Shown in pieces: positions 46,391-61,300 of a DNA stretch of 64,000 bases. The DNA is from Lagopus muta. Taxonomy: Eukaryota > Chordata > Aves > Galliformes > Phasianidae. Below the pieces are notes generated by a model. That model had not been told where the DNA came from and searched no databases. It saw only the letters and a program-made list of their open reading frames with translations. Each line of letters begins with the position of its first letter. Position 1 is the first letter of the stretch. A program made the translations under genes and the position numbers. The DNA is taken from assembly GCF_023343835.1 (NCBI RefSeq), contig NC_064434.1, positions 6,925,505-6,989,504 on the forward strand. Reading direction: 5' to 3'.

Positions 46391-49300
46391 GTGAGGGCTG
46401 GCGGCGGGGAGCGGGCAGCGGACGACGTACGGAGAGTAGGGAATTGGGGGCGGGGGACCGCGACGGCGGCGGAGACGGCGGCAGGGCCTTGGCCGGTGAA
46501 CCGCTGGGGACAGCGCCGCTGTCGCGGGGGGGGGGGGGCGGCTCCGAGACGGTGCCGGGCCGAGCGGAGGGACGGCGGGGCGTGCGGGGACGCGGCGCCG
46601 CGTGTGGGGGGGCAGGGAGGGGGGGACACACGTCGTGGGGAAGCCGCCGAGCGGGCGGCCCCTGACGGGGTCAGGGGGCGGCCGAGGACACGGGAGGCGA
46701 AGTTGCGGCGGGGCCGCGGCGCCGAGGCAGGGCCGGCACGGCGGGAGGGAGCCGCGCTGCGGGCCGAGCGCCCCCTGCGGCCGGGAGCGGCTCTGCGCCG
46801 CCGCCAGACAAAAGTTGGGAGCCGCGCCGGCCGCAACTTCGCGATCGTCCCTCCCTCCTCGCTTTTTTTTTTTTTTTTTTTTTTTTTTAATTCCTTCCCT
46901 AAATGACCTCAGTTCGTTTGAAGCGAGGGCTCGCAGAGGCTCGTGAGGTAAAACTCTGGCGTTTGGGGAAGCTGTCCTGTCGGTGGGACGCCCCGCTCAC
47001 AGTGGGGCGGGGAGGACGCGGTTGTGTCGGGATTAAGTCGAATGCTTTCTCAACGTAACTGATAATACCTTTACTGTGGTCCGGTGGCGGATGAATTCCA
47101 TAGACAGGTTCTAGCAGCTAACGTTTGGTTAACTAACTGGGAGAATTCCGAAGCCCCTTGGTTTTGCCTTGGTGTCTCCAAGCAGATCTGTTGACAGCGC
47201 TGTTCTTTTTATGACATACGAGGTTTTTTCCAGGTGCTTGAGGACTTAGGCTAACGGTTATAGCTCGCTTACCCACGTACCTATTTTCAGAGCTGTGTGT
47301 TGTGAGAGACTCATTAAATACAGAAGTGAAAATGGAGGGTCTGGTTGTTTCACGGTCGTGCACCAACTGACCGCGTCCTGCCCTGTGCTGAGGAAAACGT
47401 TAATCAGACAAACAGAAACCAGCAGCAGCCAGAGGCAGATGAGGAAGATGACAGCTGGAATCACTGGAAAGCCTTTTCCCCATATCTTTTGTTTGAAAAT
47501 AATAAAATCACGGTCAGAGTCCTTATGAGAACTCTTTCCGTTCTCTTGTACTTCACGTTTCTCCTCTTCACACACCTTACTTGTTCTCAGTGGCCCTTAC
47601 TCTGTGTGACTTCATTGGGCTCGTGGGGATGGAGGACGTGGCTGCACAGAGCCGTTCTGCTTGTTCTCATGTGCAGTTTCTGTTTATTTGTATCGTGGGT
47701 CTTGTGGTTTGCAAGGCAGTTTGGTGTAACTCTCACTGGCTTATGAAGCAGGGAGTTTGCAACTGCTAAGTAAATAGGTTGGGCTTCTTTCCTCTTCTTT
47801 TTCATCTACAAATGGCATTTTGTACTGCAAATTATTAAAATGTATACGCTGTGTGATTTTCATGCTCTAAAGAAAGGGGATTATTGATTTGATGACAATA
47901 TTTTTTCATAAATGCATGACAGGGTGCACCCTATACTTCTATGGAGCATTTCTTCTGAAGTTAAGCAAACGTTTTGGCATGCTGACATGGGCTGGTTTTA
48001 CTTCACATCAAATGTGATGTGTTTGAGGTAGATAACTTCTTAAAATTGATATACATTCACCAAAAATGAGCGAAAGCTACCAAGAATAAGTTTATTTTTT
48101 GTTTTTCCTTCTTCCCTTTGTAAATTCTGTTACATATGCACACACACATATATATATCCCATCATATTTTTGAGTGATCTCTGTCCAACAGTTTTTTATT
48201 CTTCAAATCTAAGCGTTTGTCAGTGCTACAGCGTGTTTCTGCGCTCCCGAATCTCCTTGAAATGATGCCAAAGGAGGATTTCAGTGAGTACAGCATGAGT
48301 AAGTGCAGCAGTAGGAAGACAAAGCCTTTGCTTTTTGGAAGTGACTGTCAGCAGACAGATAGGGAGGCTGTGTTTTGTGCTGGGGTTGTTTCTGTGCAGT
48401 TGCTGTGTATTTTTTCAAAGTTGACTGGAACAGTGTGTCCTTTTAAGATCTTTTAGTTGTAATGTCAGAAACTAGCTTTACTACGGCAGTTAATTGGGTT
48501 AATGGGCAGCTCAAGCTGGGAGCTCTGGCAGAGATGTCATGATGCTGATTTGCACCGTGACTTAATTTTCCTCCACAGAGGAGGTTTGGACTTGAATTCA
48601 TAGTGAAATGCCCACTGGTGGCAGTCCTTGTAATTCCCTTTTGGAGTGTTTTTTAACAGATGATCTATTTGTTCCTTATTAGAGAAATTGAGTTAGTAAT
48701 CTAATGGCATCCTGTGGAATGCCAATTAGACCAGGTACTGCAGCATTATAGATCTATTTCCTTTCTCCTTATTTCCTTGTGGTTTCTTCTTGTTTTTCTC
48801 TCCACACATGTACCAGGGTACTCGGAATCCCTCCTTTCCCAAGCCCTGGATAGAAGACGTGAGTTGGAATTTCTTCAGGTTCCATACCGTGTCAAACTGC
48901 TTATCAGTAGTGTGCATGTTTTTGGATCTTAACGTGGAAGCAACACGTATTTAGACTGTGATGGATTATTTCCTCAGAAAACCTTTATCGTATTCTCTAT
49001 ATTCCCTCTGTAGTATTTTCCCATCTCAGACAAAGCAATGACATCAGTATTTGAAAAGTAAACTGTTTTGAGTTCTGGGCAGTGATTGAGATGAACACGT
49101 GTGTCCACTGAGCAGCAGCAAGGTGAAAATTAACAGAATCCCTCACTAATTTAGGGATCAGGGAGCCAGGAAGTTTGTTCTCTGAAATGATGGCATAGGA
49201 ATGCCATTGAGGAAGGCACAAAGAGGAAAAATTGGGCTATGTTTTCATCCCTGTTTCCATCCTTCATTTATGTAACAGTAAGTTAAGCTGTCCTTACATA

Positions 49301-52300
49301 AGTTGCTATTCTCTCTTTGTGTAAATGACATATTTGTTTTTCTTTCCAGTGTTATGGAATGTCTTATGGCTTGAGTAAAGCATTCTGACAAGAGAAATGC
49401 ACCAAAGTCTTTCACAGTTTTCAGAAACAGAATCGTAAAGCAGTGCTTGTAAATTCAGGGAACTTAATTCCAACTGGGAAAGACTTGAGGATATTATGAC
49501 CATAAGTGGTTACATTTAGTCTAGGCTTACTTATGTCTGGTGTTTTCAGATGTTGGGTTGTGATGATGCTGGCAATATTTATTTGGCAGTGGTAATGATT
49601 TTTCTCAACATACAAAACCAAAAAGTGCTCATTGAGAAAGGGGATTTCTTGAGAAATGAACACTTTGAAGCCACGTCAGTGTATTAGTTAGACACTGTAG
49701 AAATGTATACGAGATTAACTTAATTTAATTAGTCAAGAAAGCATTAGCAGTGCCTTAAGAGCTACTTGAGGGCTCTGTGTTAATTGTGACACGTGATCCC
49801 ATCTAAAAGTAGCACTGCCAGCATCGTTCAGCTTGCTCAGTCGCAACATAGAGCTCTCCATTGTACTTAATTGCTAATAGGAACAAGCACAGGCTGGGGA
49901 CTGACAGAAAGAGCTGCAGTGGTCAAGTATAAAGCTAAGCAGCATTTCTGTGCTCTGTAATGCCCATATATTTCTGTGTCTCTTCCTGTAATATCTCAGT
50001 CTGTAACAAAATATTTTATATATATTGTTTTGGAAAGTGTGATAACACAGCTTTCCTTGCACAAACCCGCTGCTTCACTCCTTAAAAACCTCTTTAATGG
50101 TCAGCTATTGCAAACATACAGAGTGAACTTTTAATATGTGTCATTATTTGTTTTAGAATTCTAGCTTTAAACGTAAGCCTTAGGGCTTCCCAAAAACAAA
50201 ACTTTTCATTGTGAAAGAGCTTGATGCAGATGGCTCCTTTGCAGAGTATCTATCTGTGTTCTGGGTAGTCAGGAATGGACTTAGAATAAAACTCTTTGTA
50301 AAACTTGGGGTTTCCTTCATCCCTAGGGGAAATTGCTGTTGCTGACCCCCTGCATGTAGAGCTCTTCAGGGACAGAAGCTCCTCTTAAATACTTAGATTT
50401 TAAAATAAATTTGATTGTGTTATGGCTAAGAGTTTGCAGTTAATAGAATTGTGGAGGGGACTCAATACTTCTACAGCTCTCTGAATTATGTCCTGAGATG
50501 CAGTCAGTTGAAATTGCTGAGTATAACTTCAGTTTAAGGCAAGTTTCCAACTAAACTCATCTTAGCAGTGTGGTGAAACAGCAGTTGTTTGATTTTAGTG
50601 ATCCCTTGCTCTTCTGGGATGTACCAGGAGAAAGTCAGTGATCTGTAATGGATCATACGGTCTGTTTCTTGCTAGTGTGATATTAACACACTGTGAGCAG
50701 CGGGGAAGTGAGTAATTGTCAGGAGTGATCTGTGTCCAAGTTTCTGTCCAAATTCTCTATAATCAGCATTTAAAAGTTCCGTGCTTCCGAATGGCTGCTC
50801 TGAGTGAAAGTTCTTCGTGTGTGTCCTGTCTGCGTTATCCAGGCAGTGTGAGCAAGTTCATGGCACCTCCCGAGGACACACAGTTTGTTTTAAGAGCAGT
50901 CATGCGTCATTCCAAACCATCTTTGCCATCCTAGTGTTAGAGGGCCTGACAAGGAAGCAATACAAGGACTATTGCAGCGGGTAAGGAACACTCAGAGTGG
51001 TGTTGATGTTCGGCTGCTCCCTCTGAATGTTGGGTTTGATCAAAAGTAATGTTGGCAGAAGCTGCTGCTCAGGTTGCTATCTCTCCTTTAAAACTTGAGG
51101 CAGGAAGCTTAACCAGTTGTCGGGAGAGATCCCATGACAGTTTTGCAAGAGTGGCGTACAGCCTGGGGTTATGTAGGATAATTAGCTCAGGTAATTACGT
51201 TGTGATCACCTACATTCCCCTGTAGTTTCACTTAGATGTGATAAAGTTTTGCGTATCCTGTCCTAAATTATCGAGCGTTCGCTATGTGTGGCAAAGTTTT
51301 CATTCTGTTCTAGTGGTGCTTTAAATGTTTTTACAGTTTGATGCAGAAAACCATTCTCAAACCAAAGCATTCTACAAGTAGAAATTGGTAGCATGAAGCT
51401 TTCATTGCTCTTGCATCGCTGCTGTGACGATTTAAATGATGCTGGTTGTTTATTGCATACTTGAGGTGTAATATATTACTTTGAATGGGGATAATATCAC
51501 TCATAAACCCACTTACTGCAAAGGGAACTGTCTTGCCATCCTTCTTCATCCTGTAATTTTCTTTAGTTCTGTACTCTCCATAGAATCATCATGGAATAAT
51601 AGAATGGTTGGGTTGGAAGTGACCTCAAGGATCATGAAGCTCCAATCCCCAGCCACATGCAGGGCCACCAACCTCCACATTTCATAGCAGCCCAGGCTGC
51701 CCAGGGCCCATCCAACCTGGCCTTGAACACCTCCAGGGATGGACGGGGCATCACAGCCTCTCTGGGCAGCTGTTCCAGCACCTCACCACTCTAATAATAA
51801 AGGACTTCCACTTCATATCCAACCTCAGTCTTCCCTCCCTCAACTTCAAACCATTTCCCCTTGTCCTGCTCCTGTCCTAATCTTCGTGCTTTGCTGCTTT
51901 TTCTCAACAATTTTTGTCTTAGTTTATTCATGAAATACTGCTTTCATTAGCTTTGTTGGCTTATTTTAACCATGACTTTTGCTTTAAATTGTTCAAGTGT
52001 TATTTTGCATTTATGCTTTCTTGGGTTCTGTTCCTAATAAGTTCAATTTCTTGTTAGGTAGACACGGAAACTCTTCTGACCCAGTTGTGAGATCAAGGTG
52101 TGATCTTCTGTCAGCCTTTTGGTTTTGAACTGAGAATGCCTGTGCTCTGACAGCTTCAGCTCCAGTTGCACTTGGATTGTGTGATGCAGCTTTAGTGCTC
52201 CTACCAGAAATACACAACTCTAGGTTGTCCAGAGCTTCTGAGCAGCTTTTGTAGCCTATCCTGAATTTTCATGTTTTTGTGTTTCTGGTTTCTGCCTCAC

Positions 52301-55300
52301 TGCACTCAAAGCAGATACTTTGGTTTGGGCATTTCCCATAATTTGGAAGATGGGCTTTTTGCATTTCTCCAGCATCCAGTCCATTTCTTGAAATTAAATG
52401 AGCAAGTAATTAGAAAAAAAAGAAAACAAAACCCACCCAAAATGAAGAAGCTCTTCTCTCTGCCCACGTGGAGGAGCTTACACACATCAGCATTTGTAGC
52501 CATGTTTCTGCAACCCCTCATTTGAAATATTTAACAACTACTTTCTATTATTCCTCTGACGTTGCCTTTCAGGCCTTGAATGTTGTTTTCATCTTGATTT
52601 CCAACTTCAAGACGTGAATCTGAAGATTTCATAGTGCAATTTTGCAAAGTTTTAATTTGGTTTTACTTTTGAGATAGTGTCGTTAAGTGCACTGTAGGTT
52701 GAGCTCCACAAGCATCTTGACTCCCATGTACTTTTAAACCTAGCAGCATACCTTTTTGTTGCTATACCTTCACTTGCTATGGACACTTCCTTGCTCAGTT
52801 TAATGGCTTGATTACATGGCTGTGTCCAAACTTTGGGGGAAACCTCTGTCCTAAGGGAGATCTCCCTGTCCTGCTTGTTATCCTCATTCAGGTTCTTATC
52901 TTCCTTTATTTAGGCTTTATAGTATTCCAAAGCTTTTGAGGTAGGGTTGATTGGGGGGGGAGAGGAAAAAAAAAAGATGGATTTTTGAAGACTAAGAATT
53001 GGAGGGGAAAAATAAATAGTTTGAATGCTTTAGTTTTTTCCACATCTGAATTGTAAGCATTCAATAAATGTTTACATAAATATTTCTGCTTTTAAGGTGT
53101 TTGTTAATACCTAGAAACTCACGGAAGTGGTTCTGAGTAAAAATGCCTTGCTTTTAGTATTCTTTGCTGTTAAATTAGGCAGATAGATGGTATGTAAAAC
53201 TTATGATGTGTTCTAGAAGAACTCCTGGATGAAGTGCAAACCCCAAAAACTACAGCAGACAGAGAGCTCAGCTCAATAGACTTGCTTATCTGAAGGTGCA
53301 TGACTTCACGTGGTGCGAGCTGCTTGCTCTGCAGTTCCGAAAAGGAGCAGACTTGCCAGTATTAATGCTTGTCTGGCCATCTGATCAGCTGCATCAGGAT
53401 CAGGTTGCTGGTCCAGCTGAAATCTAACCCACTTCTTCACGCTCCCTTTGCCCTGATTATCGGCTGGAAATTCCCAATTTCACACCTGTTTTGGGGAAGG
53501 CGCAAGAGGGAGGAGGGGGACGCGTTGTGGAGAGTTTGGAGAGGGGCAGTGGTGATGAGAGGGGGACAAACCTCAGCCCCCTTTGGCAGAGTGCTCTCCC
53601 TTATCAACCCGCAGGTAGCCCATGGATTGCAGGAGCTGCTGGGTGTTGGATCAAAAGCTCTTTTTCAAGGACTTTTCCTTTCAGGCCTCAGCCTGGGTGT
53701 GAGCAGGTCGGTGCTGCAGGAAGGGTGAATGTTTGCAAGCGTAAACAACCCAATAAACAAGCAGGCTTGCTTTCTGTTTTTACCCTATAAACTCTTTAAG
53801 CAAAAGCTTTCCCACTTCTTCAAGATCTTGGGTTGGAGAGTTCTAGGAAATAAAATAGAAATATATTGTAATCATGAAAGCAAATCTCATACACAAAGTG
53901 CTTCTTTCAGAAGAATGAGTTGGGAAGAAGTTGGTGGTATTCTTGATGGCTACTTCTAACTTAAGTGTCATCTACTGAAAACCAAATGCAGACACGGAAT
54001 GTTCAAAGACAGTAGATCTGTCTAAGTTAATGTTTTAATCCACGTATTTTACCTTTGCAGGAACTGATACACAAGGGAGCAAGTGACTTGTCCAGAATCA
54101 CAGGACAGGCTCTGTTTTGTTCTCAAATGTTTGAAATGAATTAATGTTACAGATTAAGTGCAGAAAAAGCAAGTTATTTGTTAACTGAACAGTTGCCTAA
54201 GGGCAAAGATGAGCGACTGGCTTAACTGATTTACACTGGGGCAATCATTGCATTGGATTTTTGTTGTCAGGAATACAGGTTTTAGTTTGGAAATGCAATT
54301 TTCTTTTTATGTAAGAGGAATAAAAAAAAAAAAAAAGCATTAAATACCCAGAGTGTGTATGCTTTTTAACGGGAAGCCCATTTCTACAGGAGAGAACTGA
54401 TGCTAGATTTTCAGCAGGCATTTTTTTTGACATGTACTTTTAAAATAGTATTACAGATGATTGATATTCAGAGGCACCTGACAAGGTGTTTTTTTGTTTT
54501 TTTCAGAAGATACATTTCAGAGTATGTTAGGTGTAAGTGGGAGATCTGGTTTCAGTTTTGCCAGAGTTAATAAGAATAATTAAACTGAGAGATGCCCAAA
54601 GTCATTGTCGACTTAAAGAGTCAAGCAAGGAGGATGAAAAAAGACTGGATGTTGTGTTGAGGGACATGGTTTAGTGGGAGCTATTGGTAATAGGTGAATG
54701 TTGGACTGGATGATCTTTTAGGTCTTTTCCAACCTTGGTGATTCTATGATTCTATGAGGAGAATTTACTTGTAAATATCCAAAGCTAAGAAGGAGCTGAA
54801 GTTAGTAGACAGAAGTGAAAACCTGTAGCTAAAATGGATTTCTTAGTTATGCTCATTTCACTGTTTTTAATTAAGACAAGAGTGAACTTCAGAGTGGTTG
54901 TTCATCAGGGCAAAATGAGTAACGAGTTGTAATGGCTTGTGCATTTTTCAAAGTGCAGAGGAATGCTGTTAATCAGTTGAAGCCTGAGTGTTGGTTGGTC
55001 TTAATTTCATGTCTTAGACGTGGGAAGAAATGATAGAAAAGAGAAAAACGTACTTACAGGAGCTTGAAAGAATTGAGATGCTGGGTTTGTAACTCATGTC
55101 TGATTTGTGAAGCCACAGGAGCAATCATGGTAACTTTCTGGGTGTGGGAGAGTTAGTCAGAGGAAGGGTGTGACCTGCAAAAGGCATGGCAAGGAGAGCA
55201 AGTTTTACCATAATGGAAAGCTCAAATCAACCTGTCTGCATACCATTCATGTATTAATACAGTTGGACCTGTAGCAAACCGAATGCTTCTTTCTGAAATT

Positions 55301-58300
55301 GCAAGATGGGGTTGTGCTTTATTACTGTGTCATTGCTTCATCCAGGATGAGATGGCCTTGTGTCTGTGCACGTCGAGATGGCAGTGTTGGATAACTCATC
55401 CTGTGCCACTGAGACTTCTGGATTGTAATTATTTTTGGATATTCGGACCGGTAGAGGAGAGATGAGTCCTATAGATATTCTGCTGGCCAGGAGATTCAAT
55501 TTATTTAAAAAACAAAGCCAAACCATCCAAACAAAACAACACCCAACCAAACAAAAACCAACCATCTAAAAAAGATCACCACCAAAAACACCCCCGAAAC
55601 CAAATTTGTAGTCCTCTATATGATACCTTCAATGCGCTACAGGTAATCTTTGTGTTATAACTTGGTAATTAATCAGTGGTAGTGCTTTAGCCAACTGGTC
55701 CCTCTGATATCCCTAAAAGCAGCCTTTGTAGATGAGGAATTCCATGGCATGTACTCCAGTCTTGCTGAAAGGCTTCCATCAGTTGAGTCAGTTCTAAATA
55801 GAAAGGTTGAGAAGGAGAATTTAGTGTTATTCGCTGATGTCCAGTTTGTGGTCCTTCAGAACTTAAGAACTTATCTCTAAATATTGTATTGAAGGTTTCT
55901 GAGTATCATGTTACTATGTTGACATTTATGCATAGTGGTGATTTGGAAGAGCAGACTGAAGCAACAGTGTAATTCACAGATCTGCGCATTAGAGGATGAG
56001 AAATGTTTTTTCCATCATTTTCATGCAGAGGAAACATAAAAAGTATGCAGATGCAGTTGTTTATTACTTAATGATTTTGGGTTGATTTACTACGTTAATC
56101 ATTACTGTCATTCAGGTGCTTTTGTGAAGTTATGTTCCAGAGTTTGCCACTACTTGTGCAAGGCTTGCTGTAGATTCTCACCTCAACAACTCATTTGAAA
56201 TATTCTTTTGGCTGTCAAATTCAATTGTACTCTTGAATCCATAGATGGGCCAATACAAGGGAAGGGTCCTTCTGGGACCCTGAGTCCTTCCAATTATCGA
56301 ATGGGGATCTGGAATCCTATTCAGTGGGGATCCAGAGTCCTTCCATTCAGTGAGCTCGTGAGGCCTTCAGCGCTGGAGCTCTTTGGAGACCTCCATAAAG
56401 GAGGAGGAGGAGCTGGACTCAGTGATCTTTATGGATCCCTTCCAACTCAGGATACTCTATGGCAGTGAACACTGTTTCTCCAGTGTAGACTGTAGGTGCT
56501 GTCGTCTTAACTTCAGTTACTTCTAAGCCCATCATAGTGAGATTGCTTTCCATATGAGGTGATATATTGGGTTCTGGATCACATCTGGACTTGTGTGTCT
56601 CTTGCTTGTTGTAGGTGAATAGAATTGTGCAGGTTTTTCTGATTATTTTTTCACCTCTCTCAGCACTGATGCTGTATGGTGTTGGTACACCTTCAGGCAT
56701 AATTAAGATTTTCTGAGTTCTGATGGCAGCTCTGCTCTCAGCGTGTGAGCAGGCTTGCTTCAGTGCCAGTGTTTCGTTAGGAGCTTTGAATTCAGTGTGC
56801 TGGTTCCTACTTCTACAGTGGCACAATTAATTTCTTAATTTTTAGGTTTGATGCTTTTATCATACATTTTTTTTTCCCCAGTCCCTGAACATACAGTGTG
56901 TACCACTAAGTAATAAGTTCCTGGGTGAAACTGAAGTACTGTTTTTAATCATTAAAGACATAAATGATTTGAGACCCAGTTTCTTGAGAGAGCAAGTTGA
57001 GTGCAGTGGAGTCATTAAACCCCTTCTGCTATAAATGGGAGGAAACGATGGGAAGACTGCTCTCAGAAAGGCTTTTCGAATTAAGATTAGTTTATTTTCT
57101 TGTTCATGCACATCCATTTGGCTCATCACTTGAGAGAACTCTATCTCCGTGTTTTACTGTAGGTTGGTGAAAAGTCTGAATGTAGTCTTGGTAGGATTTG
57201 ATTCCATGGGGCGTTGACTGGAAAAGGGAGTTTCTAGACTTATTAATACAGTTCAGTGTTGATTGATTTCTCACTGCTGTGGCTTTGTCATTACCTCAGT
57301 TAGGATATTTTGTATGTTTGTGTACTAACTGAGGTTAATATTTGGGCTTAACTGCCTTCTGGACTGGCTTTGTATTTGCGAAATGGTTCTCCCTTTGTCT
57401 GATAGTCGTAGAGATCTCAGCATTACTCAGTTGTGATGTGTTTTGTGAGGATTAGGACTCGGTAGCAAGCACAGACCCAAAGCAGCACCTTTTGTGCCCA
57501 GGTTGATGGCTGGTGTTGTGTTTTACCTGCTGGTTGGCTGCTCAGTGTGCGCGAAGCTGGGCAGTAGCTTGCAGTGCCACATTGCCTTTTCTCACTGAAT
57601 AGCCTGGAGGAATGGCTGGGGAACAAGGAACACCAGCCAGGCTGGAGGCAGGAGACTGCAAGAAATGCAAACAAAGGTGCTGGTGGGAGACCTGGGAGGC
57701 GTTAAGATTTTTGCATGGGAAGGGGTAGAGATGGAGCGTAGGAAAATAGCTGTTATGAATTTCCCTGCTCACAAACCCTTCATGAAGCTTCATTACTTGT
57801 TTGTTCCTTTTTCTTAGCTTCATTTTCTTTTTCTGGCCTAGCTGGTTTGAAACTGGTTCTGTGGCTTCCCTTGAAGCTCTGCTTCCATTCTGCTCTGGTA
57901 ATTGCACAGAGAAAGTTCCTACTGACACACATTTTAGCAATGCAGCACTTACGTAAGTCTGCAAATAAGCTTGTGTCTGGTTAATGGGTAAGAACAAATA
58001 CATACAATATTCAAATGGAATCTATTCAGTTATCAGAACTGTGAAAAGCAACTCTTCTGTGGGTGCTGGGTGCCATGCAAAGCAGCTGGGTGGCAGGGCT
58101 TGTGGGGTGTCATTGTGTGAGGTGCAGGGGGGTTGTGCCTGGGAAAGGGAGCTCTTATCTCTTCTGTCACTTTGCCTGAGTCTGAGGGTTTGAGCCCAAA
58201 TCCTATTTTGTGTAAACTTCTAATTGTAGTCTTCTAATAGAGATAATATAAGTATTTGAGTTAAATGGATGCACTTCCTGAAGAAGTGAAGCAATGAGGA

Positions 58301-61300
58301 AGAAGAGGACGTGTTTTTGTTCAGCTTTTTGTTGTATTTTGTTTTGTTGTGACAAGGGTTAAAGGATTTCCAAGATTGAATCATAATAGAAACATCCTGC
58401 TTTTCCACCAGCAGGTAAACAACTGCCATGATTAAAACAACTTAAAATGACATAGGAACATGGGTGGTTAGAATTTAATATCTTTTAATGAAATAATTCA
58501 GCTCTTTAAACAGTGGAGAAACTAATCCAGCTCAAGAAGAAAGCGAACTTGTGAGGCCTTAGTGAGCTGGTTTGGTTTCTGGGTGGGTCAGATAACATCA
58601 GGGCAAGACCAAAGGAGCTTGGCACGTTCACTGGTGCTGAGCTCCTTTGGGTCTGCTCTGTTACTGAGCAGCTCCCCTGCATCTGCTTTTCTGTAGGCTT
58701 TGCAGCTTTCTAAATGTGCTGTGATAGTTTTCTTCTGGTTGTGAGAAAGCATTTCTATTTTTTTTTTCTTCTTGAATACTTTCGTGATCTGAAATTTGAG
58801 TTACTTGTAGTACAGAATGGTTTGTTGTTGCAGTTAAGCTGGATGAATAAACTGGACTTCCACCATCATCTCCTTGCATATAATACTCAGAGGCTTGTTA
58901 CTGTGTTGTAGTAGATCATGAGGTTTTTAACCAAGATTTGTGAGTGTATCTCTGAGTTAAGAATTTATGAAGCAGTGTGTCCTGGTGGCCAGGAAGGCCA
59001 GTGGTATCCTGGGGCACGTTAAACAGAGCATGGCCAGCGGGTCAAGGGAGGTGATCCTCCTGCTCTGCACCATCCTGGTGAGGCCACTTCAGAATACTGT
59101 GTGGACTGGGTCTGGTTCTGGGCTCCCCAGTTGAAAAAAGAGAGGGATTTCCTAGAAGGAGTCCTGTGAAGGGCCACAAAGATGATGGAGGGTCTGGAGC
59201 ATCTCCTGTATGAGGAAAGGCGGAGTAACCTGGATCTGTTCAGCCTGGGGAAAAGAGGACCGAGGAGGGATCTGGTTAATGTTTATAAATATCTGAAGGG
59301 AGGTGGGAGGCAAATGGATGAGGCCAGGCTCTTCTCAATCATGTGCAGCAATAGGAAAAGGAGCTGTGGCCCAAGACTTGTACATAGGAAGTTCATACAA
59401 ACAAACAAAAGAACTTCTTTATGGTGAGGGTGATGGAGCTCTGACGCACAGTTGCTCAGTGCGGTTGTGGAGTCTCTTTTTATGGAGGTATTCAGGACCC
59501 ATCTGGATGCCTGCCTGTGCAATTTAGGATAGGTCATCTGCTTTAGTAGGAGGCCTTGCACTCGGTGACCGCCTGCCAAGCCTCTGCTGCAGGCTGGATG
59601 CCCCCACCAACTCAGGCTACCCAGGGCCTCATCCAGCCTGGCCTCAAAGGCCTCCAGGGATGGGGCACCCACAGCCTCTATGGGCACCCAGTGCCACGGC
59701 CTCACTGCCATCTGATTAAAGAATGAGTTCCTGCATTCTGTACATGTTATCTGGGTTTGTCTTGACTCAAGTACAACTCCTTGCACTTGACCTTGTTGAA
59801 CCTCATTGGGTTCATCAAGTCCACTTTTCAAGCCTGTCCAGATCCCTCTGGATGACATCCAAGGAGATGATAATGTCACTGTTTCAGCATTTTAAATACA
59901 AAGATAATATCAGTAAGATGAATTCCTGCTCTGTTTCTAAGTGTATTAATTTTCCTTGGTCTTTTATTTCACTATTAATTCTTTTACTATACAGTAAGGG
60001 TAACTGTCATGTATAATATACAAAATACAGTGGGTAAGAGAACCGCAGTGCTTGTTCAGGGGAAAAAATATATATATCTATATAAATACAAAAGTTGATG
60101 GTTTCAGATTAAGTATTTTCATAGTTTCCAGAAACATTTTCATAGTAAATACTTTGTGCAAACCAGTTACTAAGAGTTTGATAGGGAAGTAAGTTTAACC
60201 CTCCAAACGTCTGGTTTAATTATCATTGGTAACGTCTGACTATTTCCATTAAAGTTACATTTTACAAAGCTTAATTTCTTTTCTTTTTTTAATAAGGATA
60301 TATAAATGAGCCAATTAATGACACTTCTTCATTTTCAGAAAGATGAAGGTAGCGATGGTAGTTTGAGCGATAGCCACATATCTCCTCCTGCCAAACGTAC
60401 CTCAAAACATGCGGATCCTGTGTGCAAAGACAAATCAAAATCACGCAGTACTGGGCAGCGAGAGGAATGGAGCATCTCAGCTGGACAGTCCAGGTAACTT
60501 GATACGAAGAGGAGTACAGAGTTTGTTCAATTCTTGCAGTATTCATAATGCACTTCGCTTATTTCTTCAATGAGCTGCAGCTTGAGGGTATTTTTGATGA
60601 GCTACCAACAAACAGGGAAGAGAGGCAGGAAATGACAATGGAAAGAAAGTCACCCTTCCCTATTTTTGGTTACAGGGACCTGAATAAATTACTTATTATC
60701 CAAAATAGAAGTAATTTGTTTCATTTTCTAACTCCTTACAGTTTTAAAAGCCAGTCTTTTGTTCCTAAGGTTCTTCACACAATTACATGTAATTATGAGA
60801 TGTAGACTGTATGTTCCTGGAGAGTGAATTTTGGTTAATAGTGATCTTGTAGATGGGTATTTCATGTTTGTGTACAAATAGCAAATGTTCTTCTCTGCAC
60901 TTTGTATATATGAATGACTAGATATGAATTCTATACACTTTGTATATATGAATGACTGTAATTCACTACAGAGCTGTCATCTGCTAGGGTGAGATATTTT
61001 GAAAAACTCTGTAAAGCTTAAATAGATCTGCTCTTTTTTTCTGTTTCTTTTTGCTTTTAAAACAGAGTTTTAAAATTGAGTTTATTTGAAATTCATGACT
61101 TTTTTTTTAGCAAGTATAGACTTGTACTGTATTTATTAGGAATGCTAGGAGAAAAAAATAATGCTGTTGGGAGAATTTAGATCACTGTGTCAGATGGAAC
61201 TTAATCAGGTTACTGGTGCTCTTTTTCCTTAAGACAAAAAGCGCTGTGACTCCTCCATGCATCTGAGCTTTTGTTGGTTTTGTTTGGCTAAAATCTGGAG

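Larger units (their letters stand above)
45210..46840 (+). promoter_or_regulatory. ATAD2B: CpG-island promoter and 5' UTR of ATAD2B
   Basis: A 1.6-kb CpG island spans the ATAD2B start. It includes a YY1-like AATGGCGGC (45977-45985), a purine/pyrimidine-rich CT stretch (46089-46157), CGG repeats just before the ATG and a 13-G run within intron 1 (46526-46538). No TATA box is evident, as expected for a broad promoter. The transcription start is likely near 45.9-46.05 kb by inference. Confidence 0.75.
46391..60338 (+). other. ATAD2B: ATAD2B intron 1
   Basis: A 13.9-kb intron. The first 450 bases are CpG island with G-runs, followed by 26 T at 46863-46888. It holds CR1 fragments at 51582-51885, 54640-54758, 56370-56465, 58978-59572 and 59590-59875. 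No additional exon was supported; open frames in it have no family features. Confidence 0.85.

Noticed and set aside
45988..46906. 282- and 284-codon overlapping open frames around the ATAD2B start
   Set aside because: The minus frame is composition-driven. The plus frame opens at a GTG, and only 46235-46390 is supported as coding; the rest runs through 5' UTR and past the splice donor into intron 1.
59283..59879. 198-codon minus-strand open frame
   Set aside because: It spans two inverted CR1 fragments and is not a gene.
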